Shown here: positions 9,304 to 17,526 of the stretch, one piece after another
How positions within the stretch are numbered: the stretch's first letter is position 1
Layout: each line of letters begins with the position of its first letter
Assembly: GCF_004801375.1 (NCBI RefSeq)
Contig: NZ_SSNZ01000011.1
Span: 1-64,000, forward strand
DNA: 64,000 nt
Source: Flavobacterium supellecticarium
Lineage (GTDB): Bacteria; Bacteroidota; Bacteroidia; Flavobacteriales; Flavobacteriaceae
Direction of reading: 5' to 3'
The notes under the pieces: model-generated
What the model was told of the DNA's origin: nothing
What the model saw: only the letters and a program-made list of their open reading frames with translations
Database searches by the model: none
Translations under genes and position numbers: made by a program

Positions 9304-9999
9304 TTATAAAGCAAAAAATGTTTCGAGCTCTTGCAGGGTTTCTTCGTTGGTATGAATATCTTTTACAATTCTGCCTTTTTCCAGGGCGACAATCCGGTTA
9401 CTGACTTCAATGGTGTGCAACAAATCGTGACTGGAAACCAACACGGTTACCTCCGGATTATCCGCTAGTTTTTTAATTATGTTTTTTAACCGGATCTGTG
9501 TTGTCGGATCGAGGTTGGCAAACGGTTCGTCAAGAATGATCACTTCCGGATTACCAATTAATGTGGCAATAATCCCCACTTTTTTCTGGTTTCCTTTCGA
9601 AAGGTCGCGCAGGTATTTTTTATTATTCAGGATTTCTCCGTTAAAAAAGTCCTGGTGTTCGCGTAACAAAGCGTCCACATCGGCTTTATTTTGTCCGCGT
9701 AATTCCCCGATAAAATAGAAATACTCTTCCGGCGTCAGGTAGCCAATCAGGAAGCTTTCGTCCAAAAAGGCCGCTGTAAACGGTTTCCAGTTTTCACTTA
9801 GATTAATCTGTACGTTATTACTGATGATATGTCCGGTAGACGGTTGAATCAGATCTAATAGCAGACTAAAAAAAGTGGTTTTTCCCGCTCCGTTATTCCC
9901 TACTAATCCAAAGCTTTCTCCTTTTTTAATTTCAAGGTTTTCTATATTTAATACGGTGGTTCCGTTATAGGTTTTCGACAGGTTGGTGACTTGTATCAT
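9304..9999 (-). CDS. ABC transporter ATP-binding protein
   Basis: A 231-residue ABC ATPase. Walker A GNNGAGKT is at 34-41, the signature is LSKGNQKK at 133-140 (a variant of LSGGQ), Walker B VIILDEP at 153-159, and the switch His is His191. It follows the DUF5687 membrane gene by 23 bases, so the two probably form an exporter of the ABC-2 kind. The PadR regulator at the head of the operon suggests induction by a small molecule. The substrate is unknown. Confidence 0.92.
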   Translation of the reverse strand: MIQVTNLSKTYNGTTVLNIENLEIKKGESFGLVGNNGAGKTTFFSLLLDLIQPSTGHIISNNVQINLSENWKPFTAAFLDESFLIGYLTPEEYFYFIGELRGQNKADVDALLREHQDFFNGEILNNKKYLRDLSKGNQKKVGIIATLIGNPEVIILDEPFANLDPTTQIRLKNIIKKLADNPEVTVLVSSHDLLHTIEVSNRIVALEKGRIVKDIHTNEETLQELETFFAL

Positions 10000-10022
10000 A
10001 TATATGTCTTTTTAAAGTATTG

Positions 10023-11492
10023 TTAGTTTTTCTGTTTGTATGCCGCCAGTGCTTGATATTTTTCGCTTTTGTAGGTTTTTTCGATAATCGTAAATACTTT
10101 ATTACGGAATGCAAATCCAATTACACCCACTCCGGCCACCAGCGCAAATCCGAAGTTTGCACTTACAGTGTAATATCCGATTCCGTATAATAATAATGGT
10201 AATACAATTTTTGGAAGTGCCAGTAATAGGGTTTTTACATTAAAAGCTTGTCGGTCACCAAAGGCATTTTTACTCGACGAAAGGTCAATTGGAGTTTTGA
10301 TGTAGGCTCCGGCCCAAAGTACGATATGCGCATTAACTCCCATATTATAAATAGCTCCAACCAATATCGCCAGATAAACTTCAATTCCGAAATACAAATA
10401 GAAACTGGCCAGTAGCGTTGAAATAACGGTTGCGATAACCATTAACCACCATTTCGAGCTCAAGTAATCGCGGTATTTTATATTCTGACTCATCATCAGC
10501 GGATAGTACGCACTGTCCCAACTCGGCACAAATTGTCCGAAGTTTAACAGGAAACCTCCGGTTACAAATATGGCGGCGAATATTTTCCAGAGTGGTGCCT
10601 GATAGGCTTCGATACTATTCGTAAAAAATAATAAGCCATAAAACAGGAATAATACACTCATCCCAATCGTCATACGGGAACGTTTGTTTCGTTTTAAAAG
10701 TCGGATGTCATTTTTAAGGAAGGTTCCCAAAGTACCAAACTGGTTTAACCAGGTTAGCTCTTCGGTTTTGGCGACTTCGTGTTTGGTTGCCAATCCGGCA
10801 TCGAGATACAGGTTCTTTTTAAAGAAGCCGAAGGTTACACTATATAACCCTATGAAAAGTGCTAACGGAACGATGATCAGCCATGGCGTTTCATAAAGTG
10901 CCGAAAAATAGCGTCCGGTATACAGCGTCAAATCGAAAAACGAATAATACTGTGACACACCTATCAATCCGACCAGCGCACCGATACCATATAACAGAGA
11001 GTCTTTTTTGTTGATCAGTATGTTTAGATAATTGATTGCAAAAACGGTTAGCAACATACTAATCAACCAGCTCATTACGCCTAGTGGTGCAAATCCTTCC
11101 ACCATCAATACCACTGAAAACGGGATAAAGAAAAACAGATGTGTTACATTAAAAAAGGACAGTAAGGTTTTTCCCAACGCATAATTGACAATACTATTTT
11201 TTCGGATGTTGATAAACAACAACGGTTTGATATTCATAACCGGTGCTTTCTGTAAAAAGAAGCGGATTAAAATATCGGCGAAAAAATAATAGATCAAAAA
11301 CGTTGTGATCGTCGGAAACGGTTTTAAGTTGTTTTCTTCGAGCATGTAGTAGGAACCCGCGCCCAATAATAAAAACAAGGCAATAAAATACAATCCCGCT
11401 AAAATCATAAAAATCTTAAGAACCATATTCGACCCAAATGAAGCCGATCGGACAAAAGATTTCCATTCCAGAGTAATGAAGTGCTTTAACAT
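10023..11492 (-). CDS. DUF5687-type ABC permease
   Basis: A 489-residue integral membrane protein with about 11-12 predicted helices. I recognise it as DUF5687, a Bacteroidota family found beside a single ABC ATPase. It starts LKHFITLEWKSFVRSASFG, typical of an ABC-2-like permease with a cytoplasmic amphipathic start. A long soluble segment near 225-275 includes the basic LLKRNKRSRM. It is followed by its ATPase gene and preceded 57 bases upstream by a membrane protein of the same operon. Confidence 0.82.
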   Translation of the reverse strand: MLKHFITLEWKSFVRSASFGSNMVLKIFMILAGLYFIALFLLLGAGSYYMLEENNLKPFPTITTFLIYYFFADILIRFFLQKAPVMNIKPLLFINIRKNSIVNYALGKTLLSFFNVTHLFFFIPFSVVLMVEGFAPLGVMSWLISMLLTVFAINYLNILINKKDSLLYGIGALVGLIGVSQYYSFFDLTLYTGRYFSALYETPWLIIVPLALFIGLYSVTFGFFKKNLYLDAGLATKHEVAKTEELTWLNQFGTLGTFLKNDIRLLKRNKRSRMTIGMSVLFLFYGLLFFTNSIEAYQAPLWKIFAAIFVTGGFLLNFGQFVPSWDSAYYPLMMSQNIKYRDYLSSKWWLMVIATVISTLLASFYLYFGIEVYLAILVGAIYNMGVNAHIVLWAGAYIKTPIDLSSSKNAFGDRQAFNVKTLLLALPKIVLPLLLYGIGYYTVSANFGFALVAGVGVIGFAFRNKVFTIIEKTYKSEKYQALAAYKQKN

Positions 11493-11549
11493 GTAAATTT
11501 GGTGGTTTTAGTTAAAGGTTAGATGCAGCTTCTCAGCATTTGTTACAAA

Positions 11550-12275
11550 TTATTTTACAAACTGATGGTTTTTAACAATTCGAGCCATTTCCTGATCAAT
11601 CAGCACCGGCATTTTTACGATTCGCACATATTCCAAAAAACCAAGCGGTACCATGATGATCGTAAAAATCACAATCTGCCAGTGTCCATAGGTTCCGTTT
11701 ACCGCCATTTTAAACAGGAAATTCAGACTGTTTGCAAACAGCATCACCGGAACCATAATGTATATGTTTCGTATAATGTCGTGTAGCAACCACTTTTTTT
11801 CGGTGACTTTTTGCTGATGGTGGATTTTCCGATACCATTGATAACCGGCTGTAATCTCAATAATTCCCATTATACCAAACAAAGCCAGAATGATGTAATT
11901 ATTATAACTGCTCAATAGTAGGGTTCGGTATAAGATGCCCGTCATAATAAGCATCAATACTATTTTCGGAAACCGGAAAAACGTTGCAAACTCCCGAAAT
12001 ATTTTTCCCCAGTAATATTTTGAAAGTGCTGCCTGACGTTCCTCTACTATCGTCGTAAATCCGAAAACGCCGAATTTTTTAAATTCAAGTGCTAAGGCGT
12101 CTTCAAAGGAAAGGTTTGGATTAATCAACCATTGTGCCTCTATTGCATTGGCCAGATGATCGACCAGCTCGGTTTGTAAATCATAATACGGAACAAAATG
12201 CTTGTCGGTAAAAGCATAGAGTTTTTCGATTTCGACTGTATCGATAAGTCGATTTGGCACACTATTGTTTTGCAT
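11550..12275 (-). CDS. Membrane protein with a HAAS-like N-terminal domain
   Basis: 241 residues: a soluble N-terminal part (about 1-90) and four predicted membrane helices (about 95-115, 120-140, 165-185, 190-212). The N-terminal pattern (YDLQTELVDHLANAIEA, then FEDALALEFKKFG) resembles the helical permease-prefix/HAAS-type domains that often accompany PadR regulators. It follows the padR gene by 19 bases. It may be the membrane sensor or an accessory of the exporter; the link is by context and pattern, not certain homology. Confidence 0.75.
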   Translation of the reverse strand: MQNNSVPNRLIDTVEIEKLYAFTDKHFVPYYDLQTELVDHLANAIEAQWLINPNLSFEDALALEFKKFGVFGFTTIVEERQAALSKYYWGKIFREFATFFRFPKIVLMLIMTGILYRTLLLSSYNNYIILALFGIMGIIEITAGYQWYRKIHHQQKVTEKKWLLHDIIRNIYIMVPVMLFANSLNFLFKMAVNGTYGHWQIVIFTIIMVPLGFLEYVRIVKMPVLIDQEMARIVKNHQFVK

Positions 12276-12294
12276 CTTTTCTCTTTTCTCTATA

Positions 12295-12630
12295 TTATAA
12301 TTCCAGATTCGGTTTTACCAATGCCTGCATATTCCGGATAAAAGCTTCCAGTTCGGCCAGGCGGTTTACGGTTTCTTTTTCGCCGCTTTCGGTGAGTTTG
12401 TAGTACTTCCGTAGCCGATTGCCGGCTTTTTCCATTTCGACATCCAAAAAACCTTCGGCTTCCAGTTTATGTAAGGCCGGATAAAGCGCTCCTTCTGTTA
12501 CATTTAGCTCACCATCGGTTAGCTGCTTTACTTTTTGGGTAATTTCATAGCCGTACATCCGTCCGTTTTCTTCTAACAACCTCATAATGATTGTCGTAAG
12601 GCTTCCTTTATACAATTGTGCGTTTTTCAT
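12295..12630 (-). CDS. PadR family transcriptional regulator
   Basis: A 111-residue winged-helix repressor. It has the PadR signature: GSLTTIIMRLLEENGRMYGYEI in the first helices, then LNVTEGALYPALHKLEAEG as recognition helix and wing. A short C-terminal helix serves dimerisation. First gene of the ABC exporter operon. A palindrome ATGTA-N10-TACAT at 12642-12661 overlaps a -7 element upstream, so autorepression released by a ligand is likely (inference from the family). Confidence 0.92.
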   Translation of the reverse strand: MKNAQLYKGSLTTIIMRLLEENGRMYGYEITQKVKQLTDGELNVTEGALYPALHKLEAEGFLDVEMEKAGNRLRKYYKLTESGEKETVNRLAELEAFIRNMQALVKPNLEL

Positions 12631-12641
12631 CTTATTTTAAA

Positions 12642-12661
12642 ATGTAAACAAATATATACAT
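12642..12661. promoter_or_regulatory. Candidate PadR operator over the -7 element
   Basis: Inverted repeat ATGTA-N10-TACAT, 12 bases upstream of the padR start. PadR proteins are known to bind ATGT/ACAT-type inverted repeats. On the minus strand TATATTTG (12656-12649), a TAnnTTTG -7 element, lies inside the palindrome, so a bound dimer would block transcription. No -33 TTG is visible at normal spacing. Confidence 0.5.
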
Positions 12662-12757
12662 AAGTTATTTATGCATCTGTATTTGATGTATTATTTTTTG
12701 TGATAAGATTTACGAAAAGGACTAAGGTTTAGTACATTTGTAGCAAACAAACATACC

Positions 12758-13810
12758 ATGTCAACATTTCACGCATTAACAGTAAAAGAAGTCCGAAGAG
12801 AGACTGCAAAAGCCGTTTCGGTTTCTTTTGAGGTTCCGGAATCCTTGCAACCCGAATACCAATTTATAGCAGGTCAGTATCTTAACTTAAAATATTCCCC
12901 AGACGGAAAAGAAGTCCGTAGGGCGTATTCGATCTGTTCTTCCCCGAACAGTGGTGAATTGCGAATTGCGGTTAAGGCTGTCTCCGATGGTTTCTTTTCG
13001 ACCTATGCTAATGAAAAACTAAAAGCCGGTGATACGATCGAAGTTGGTGTTCCGGAAGGAAAATTCACGTTCGAACCGAAAGCCGACAATCAGCGCAGTT
13101 ATGCTGCTTTTGCAGCCGGTAGTGGTATTACGCCAATAATGGCTATTATTCTTTCGGTTTTGGAAAACGAACCCAACAGTACTTTTGTTTTGGTTTACGG
13201 AAACAAATCGCCGGAAGACACGATTTTCTATAAAAAATTACACGATTTACAACAACAATATGTCGGTCGCTTTTTTGTACACTATGTATTTAGTCAGGCG
13301 CGTGCGGAAGATTCTCTTTTTGGCCGTATCGAACGCTCAACGGTGAATTTCGTGATCAAAAACAAACATGCTTCGTTGTCGTTTGCCAAATATTATTTGT
13401 GCGGACCAGAGGAAATGATTGCTACCGTAAGTACTGTTTTAAAAGAAAACAACGTAGCGGAAAAAGATATCAAATTTGAGCTTTTTACAACATCATCCAA
13501 CGAGACCAAAATTGAAAAAACCTTGGGCGGACATACCAAAATTACCGTTTTGGTGGACGATGAGGAAACTACGTTTGAAATGGCGCAGAAACAAACGATT
13601 CTGGAAGCCGCTTTAAAACAAGGTGTTGATGCTCCGTATTCCTGTCAAGGCGGAATTTGCAGTAGCTGTCTGGCGCGAATCACCAACGGATCGGCTGAAA
13701 TGAAAAAGAATTCCATTCTGACCGATCGCGAAATCGCCGAAGGATTAATCCTGACGTGTCAGGCACATCCGACTTCCGATGAAATTTATATCGATTACGA
13801 CGATGTATAA
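12758..13810 (+). CDS. FAD/2Fe-2S oxidoreductase (ferredoxin reductase, PaaE-like)
   Basis: A 350-residue fused electron-transfer protein. The FAD domain has RAYS at 55-58. The NAD(P)H domain has GSGITP at 121-126 and CGPEE at 215-219. A C-terminal plant-type 2Fe-2S ferredoxin domain has Cys296, Cys301, Cys304 and Cys334. This is the domain order of PaaE and other class I reductases. No paaABCD genes are nearby, so it probably feeds electrons to an oxygenase, desaturase or similar enzyme elsewhere. A TAnnTTTG -7 element (TACATTTG, 12733-12740) precedes it, and a terminator follows. Confidence 0.9.
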   Translation: MSTFHALTVKEVRRETAKAVSVSFEVPESLQPEYQFIAGQYLNLKYSPDGKEVRRAYSICSSPNSGELRIAVKAVSDGFFSTYANEKLKAGDTIEVGVPEGKFTFEPKADNQRSYAAFAAGSGITPIMAIILSVLENEPNSTFVLVYGNKSPEDTIFYKKLHDLQQQYVGRFFVHYVFSQARAEDSLFGRIERSTVNFVIKNKHASLSFAKYYLCGPEEMIATVSTVLKENNVAEKDIKFELFTTSSNETKIEKTLGGHTKITVLVDDEETTFEMAQKQTILEAALKQGVDAPYSCQGGICSSCLARITNGSAEMKKNSILTDREIAEGLILTCQAHPTSDEIYIDYDDV

Positions 13811-13816
13811 TATAAC

Positions 13817-13843
13817 AAAAGCCTTTCGAATTGAAAGGCTTTT
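13817..13843. terminator. Bidirectional terminator
   Basis: AAAAGCCTTTC, 5-base loop, GAAAGGCTTTT: an 11-bp stem with A and T runs on both sides. It serves the oxidoreductase gene and possibly the convergent GT9 gene. Confidence 0.8.
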
Positions 13844-13890
13844 GTATTTTGGATAACTTGCTAACTCCTGTCAGGTTATATTAACTTTAG

Positions 13891-13923
13891 ACACCTGACA
13901 GGTTTTGAAAACCTGTCAGGTGT
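13891..13923. repeat. Dispersed palindromic element, copy 2
   Basis: Same 15-base arms as copies 1 and 3, with a 3-base loop. A partial unit (CCTGTCAGGTT, 13867-13877) lies 13 bases upstream, so a third ACCTGnCAGGT-like palindrome is nearly present. The element sits between two convergent genes, next to a terminator. Confidence 0.9.
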
Positions 13924-13943
13924 GCTGTGTGGTGTACTGTGTT

Positions 13944-14978
13944 TTATACTATCGATTCTATTTTAGCGATAATCTGTTCCGGGCTAATCGTACGCATGGC
14001 ATCTTCATAACCTTCAACCAGTTTATTCCCATAGACTGAGGTTGGCAATAACGGGTATTTCTCCCGGTCGGGAAGTATCGAATTCTCCAATGGCTGGTTG
14101 AACGGTCTAAATCCGGCATACGGATGGGTAGCGCCCCATATCGTAACCACCTTAACACCTAACATGGCTGCAATATGGCCGTTTCCAGAATCCATACTAA
14201 CCATCAGATCCAGGTTGCTGATGACTTCCATTTCCTGTGACAATTTTAATTTTCCGGCAATCACCACAATCGCAGGATTTCCATTTTGCATGGCCTCCAA
14301 TTGCTTCACTTCATCCTGTCCGCCTCCAAAAAGAAATAGCTTATAATTTGATTTTTTAGCCAGTTCGTCCACTACCTGTTGCATCAGATCCAACGGATAC
14401 ATTTTGGTATCATATTGTGCGAATGGCGCAATTCCAATCCATTTTTCCTGTTTTGATCCGGTGCTTTGTAAAGCAGTTTCACTTAAGATGGCTTTTGGCG
14501 GAAAAACCGGATGACTTAAGTCAATCGGGAATCCTAATTTTTTAAAAGCCAGTGCATGACGTTCAAATGTGGATGATAAGGGTTGAAATATTTTGTTTTC
14601 AGCGCGGGTTAAGGCTTCTTTTTCTTTTCGGCCTTTGTCCATATACACGACCTTTTTCCCGATCAGTCCGAATAATTTCCGGATGACTTTTGATCGGATG
14701 GCATTGTGTAAATCGGCCACAGCATCGGCTTTTAATTTTTTCAGATCCCAGAAAAGACGTAACAACCCCTTTGGCCCTTTATGACGGTCGTGTAAATCGA
14801 CATCAAAAAAAACCACATTGGGAATTCCGCTAAAAAAGGGTTTAAAAAACGGACGGGATACGACCGTAATCTTTATATCGGGATATTGCGAAACAAAAGC
14901 GCGCAATACCGGTGCGACCATTGCCACATCGCCCATTGCCGACAGTCGTATTACTAAAATATGTTTGATCTTAGACAT
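13944..14978 (-). CDS. Glycosyltransferase family 9 (heptosyltransferase-like)
   Basis: A 344-residue GT9/GT-B enzyme. It begins HILVIRLSAMGDVAMVAPVL, the family N-terminal signature. The C-terminal domain has FGGGQDE and the donor-site motif VSMDSGNGHIAAMLGVKVV before WGATHP. GT9 enzymes transfer heptose or related sugars to lipopolysaccharide core. It is followed by no further gene on its strand and preceded 12 bases upstream by a DUF4254 gene, a common Bacteroidota pairing. Confidence 0.9.
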   Translation of the reverse strand: MSKIKHILVIRLSAMGDVAMVAPVLRAFVSQYPDIKITVVSRPFFKPFFSGIPNVVFFDVDLHDRHKGPKGLLRLFWDLKKLKADAVADLHNAIRSKVIRKLFGLIGKKVVYMDKGRKEKEALTRAENKIFQPLSSTFERHALAFKKLGFPIDLSHPVFPPKAILSETALQSTGSKQEKWIGIAPFAQYDTKMYPLDLMQQVVDELAKKSNYKLFLFGGGQDEVKQLEAMQNGNPAIVVIAGKLKLSQEMEVISNLDLMVSMDSGNGHIAAMLGVKVVTIWGATHPYAGFRPFNQPLENSILPDREKYPLLPTSVYGNKLVEGYEDAMRTISPEQIIAKIESIV

Positions 14979-14990
14979 GTTGCCCGATGG

Positions 14991-15596
14991 CTACTTTTTG
15001 TTTTGATATAATACCGGGTTTAATTCCTCGTCATTATACATCTTCATCTGTTTGTATACTTTCATATATTTATCACCGCTCGCAATATCGGTTAGCAAAT
15101 CGTCGATCGCTGTCGTCAGGTCTTTTTTCTGTTCCAACAATACGTTTAGTTTTTCCTGACATTTTGCACGGTGTTCGGCCGTAGCTTCCACACGATTCGC
15201 TTCTTCATTCATGTGATAAATTTTCAAGGCCAGAATAGACAAACGGTCGATCGCCCAAGCCGGACTTTCCGAGTTGATTTTTGCGGTCGGTTTTACCGTA
15301 ACATCAGCATATTTCTGAAGAAAATAACTATCGATATATTCGACCATATCCGTACGTTCCTGATTGGATGCATCGATTCTTCTTTTTAAAACCAAAGCCG
15401 CTTCCGGATTGATCTGCGGATCCCGTATAATGTCTTCAAAATGCCATTGTACCGTATCGATCCAGTTTTTCAGATACAACAGGTGCTCAATCTGATCTTT
15501 TGGATACGGATTGCTAATCGGTTGATCTACATTATCATATTGATGATAATCGTTGATACTTTCCTCGAAAATCGAGAAGGCAAATTGTGAAAACAT
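14991..15596 (-). CDS. DUF4254 family protein
   Basis: 201 residues, soluble and mostly helical, with no signal sequence. I recognise it as DUF4254, a Bacteroidota family that usually neighbours GT9 heptosyltransferase genes, as here. Visible features are an N-terminal FEESINDYHQYD segment, a central WAIDRLSILALKIYHM helix and a basic C-terminal helix. Function is unknown; a role with lipopolysaccharide core synthesis is suggested only by neighbourhood. A -7 element (TATATTTG on the minus strand, 15621-15614) lies upstream. Confidence 0.8.
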   Translation of the reverse strand: MFSQFAFSIFEESINDYHQYDNVDQPISNPYPKDQIEHLLYLKNWIDTVQWHFEDIIRDPQINPEAALVLKRRIDASNQERTDMVEYIDSYFLQKYADVTVKPTAKINSESPAWAIDRLSILALKIYHMNEEANRVEATAEHRAKCQEKLNVLLEQKKDLTTAIDDLLTDIASGDKYMKVYKQMKMYNDEELNPVLYQNKK

Positions 15597-15664
15597 AGTT
15601 TAAATTTTATTTACAAATATAGTTTTTATACTTTTATCCTACTAATACAAATTTTATCCCGAAA

Positions 15665-16318
15665 ATGCATATCCATTATATCTCTGAAAACAACAGTATT
15701 CTTAATCATTTCCTATCACAAATCCGCGATGTTACGATCCAGAAAGACAGTATGCGCTTTCGCAAAAATATCGAACGTATCGGTGAAGTGATGGCCTATG
15801 AATTGAGTAAGATTCTGACCTATAAAGAGATTGATGTACAGACACCATTGGGTATCAAAAAAACAACCGCTTTGGAAGACAATGTAGTGTTGTGTTCTAT
15901 TTTAAGAGCCGGATTGGCATTGCACACCGGTTTTATGAATTTCTTTGACGATGCCGAAAACGGTTTTGTTTCGGCCATGCGTTTCCATCCGAATAACGAC
16001 GATTTTTTCGAGATTAAAGTGGAATACCAGGCAGCGCCATCATTCGAAAATAAAAACCTGATTCTGATCGATCCGATGCTGGCAACCGGACAATCTCTTG
16101 TAGCGGTTTTCCAAAAACTAATGGCAGAGGAAACCCCAAAAGAAATCCACATTGCTGTTGTAATCGCAACTCCGGAAGGAATCGAATACCTTGAAAAAAA
16201 CCTGCCAAACAACTGCCATCTTTGGGTAGCCGCTCTGGACGAAGGTTTGAATGCTAAAAACTATATCGTTCCCGGATTGGGCGATGCCGGTGATTTGGCC
16301 TACGGTAGTAAATTATAG
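15665..16318 (+). CDS. upp: Uracil phosphoribosyltransferase
   Basis: Pyrimidine salvage enzyme making UMP from uracil and PRPP in the cytoplasm. It has 217 residues, the normal length. The PRPP-binding loop LILIDPMLATGQS is at 132-144, and the uracil-binding C-terminus has YIVPGLGDAGDLAYG. It is transcribed divergently from DUF4254 and overlaps the convergent DUF6427 gene by 6 bases at its stop codon. Confidence 0.97.
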   Translation: MHIHYISENNSILNHFLSQIRDVTIQKDSMRFRKNIERIGEVMAYELSKILTYKEIDVQTPLGIKKTTALEDNVVLCSILRAGLALHTGFMNFFDDAENGFVSAMRFHPNNDDFFEIKVEYQAAPSFENKNLILIDPMLATGQSLVAVFQKLMAEETPKEIHIAVVIATPEGIEYLEKNLPNNCHLWVAALDEGLNAKNYIVPGLGDAGDLAYGSKL

Positions 16319-17245
16319 TACCTGCGCGAAAAAGATAAAAAAGCTGATTGCAATCAGGGAATACATCACACTTTCCCGTACCCATTTATTGTCCAGACTT
16401 TCGATAAAGTTGGTCCCCATTACCGCTAAAGGAAAAAAGGTAAAGGCCAGGAAACTATTGTTTTTACTGGCTGAAAGGACATAAATCCCAACACCCAAAA
16501 CAAAAGAAAACAATACTTTTTTGTAGGACGACTGCATGTTTAGCGGTCGGTTGGATAATGCCAGTAACTGCGTCACAAAAAACAATACCGCAATCGAGGA
16601 GAAAATCGCCAAGGCAATATTCTGGTAAATATTTTCAAAATAGGTAAAATCAAAACTGATATAAGCCTTATCCAACACAATAAATAAAAGATCCCGCTCT
16701 CCGGCGATAACGGCCAATGTGAACAAAATGCCTACCGTAAAAAGCGCTATAAACGGAATAATCCAGTTCCGGTAATCCCGCGATACGTGAAATACAATCG
16801 ACACAAAAACCAACACTATAAAAAGGATACTCCAAAAGTGAAATAGTGTCGCTACAAAAATCCATAGTGAGGCATCAAAGATCTTTTCTTTGGGCGTGAT
16901 CAGCGATTGCAACGATATTAATCGTCTAAGTGCCAACAGGATAAAAAAGTTCGCCAGAATAATATTCGTGTTTACCAAAACCGATGGAAACAAGATATGA
17001 AAAAGCAAAAATAAGAACGGCGCGTAGCTGTTATCCTTGCTCAATCCGTTCCTTTTGGTAACGAAACGAACCAGAAACAACGATCCTGTTAATACTACCA
17101 ACAAGCCTATTTTTTGTATGACCGTGGTATAATATTCGGTCCACTCCGGGTATTGTGTCAGGTATAAAAAGTAAAATAAAACCAGTAATAAACTAATTAT
17201 CGCATAATTTAACGGTCTAGATTTATTAAAAAGGCTTGCTATCAT
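16313..17245 (-). CDS. DUF6427 family membrane protein
   Basis: 310 residues with about nine or ten predicted membrane helices and hardly any soluble parts. I recognise it as DUF6427, a Flavobacteriia family placed between upp and purD in related genomes. The Lys/Asn-rich loop NGLSKDNSY and a helix-breaking SLQSLITPKEKIFD segment are the main polar parts. Function is unknown. It overlaps the upp stop codon by 6 bases on the opposite strand. Confidence 0.78.
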   Translation of the reverse strand: MIASLFNKSRPLNYAIISLLLVLFYFLYLTQYPEWTEYYTTVIQKIGLLVVLTGSLFLVRFVTKRNGLSKDNSYAPFLFLLFHILFPSVLVNTNIILANFFILLALRRLISLQSLITPKEKIFDASLWIFVATLFHFWSILFIVLVFVSIVFHVSRDYRNWIIPFIALFTVGILFTLAVIAGERDLLFIVLDKAYISFDFTYFENIYQNIALAIFSSIAVLFFVTQLLALSNRPLNMQSSYKKVLFSFVLGVGIYVLSASKNNSFLAFTFFPLAVMGTNFIESLDNKWVRESVMYSLIAISFFIFFAQVL

Positions 17246-17265
17246 GTAGATATTTTATATTTTTG
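17236..17265 (+). promoter_or_regulatory. Consensus Bacteroidota promoter
   Basis: TTG (17236-17238), exactly 19 bases, then TATTTTTG (17258-17265), matching TTG-N19-TAnnTTTG. It precedes the small DUF6341-type gene by 28 bases. The -33 element overlaps the first codons of the divergent DUF6427 gene. Confidence 0.7.
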
Positions 17266-17293
17266 TGACTGTAAATATAATACTTAAACAAAA

Positions 17294-17524
17294 ATGAAAG
17301 CATTTTTTGAAGGAATACAGTACTTATTCGTAGACATACTATTCGCCCCTATGGATTTGATGCGAAAATTGGAATTATCAAACTGGTGGGCTGCGAATCT
17401 TTTAAACTGGATTTTCATCATCATCTGTTGTGGTGCTACTTACTACTGGATTAAAGAGTTAAAGAAACACAAAGACAGCGGCGAAGATAGTCAGGATACT
17501 ACAGCCCACTCGTTTTTAAAATAA
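17294..17524 (+). CDS. Small DUF6341-like membrane protein
   Basis: 76 residues: an amphipathic N-terminus (MKAFFEGIQYLFVDILF), an aromatic patch (SNWWAANLLNWIF), one membrane helix (about 35-52) and a charged C-terminal tail ending TTAHSFLK. I believe it is the DUF6341 family of Flavobacteriia, found next to purD. Function is unknown. A consensus promoter at 17236-17265 supports it as a real, separately expressed gene. Its stop codon is 2 bases from that of the convergent purD gene. Confidence 0.8.
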   Translation: MKAFFEGIQYLFVDILFAPMDLMRKLELSNWWAANLLNWIFIIICCGATYYWIKELKKHKDSGEDSQDTTAHSFLK

Positions 17525-17526
17525 TA

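Noticed and set aside
15820..16212. 130-codon open frame opposite upp
   Set aside because: Antisense shadow of a conserved enzyme gene with no recognisable motif.
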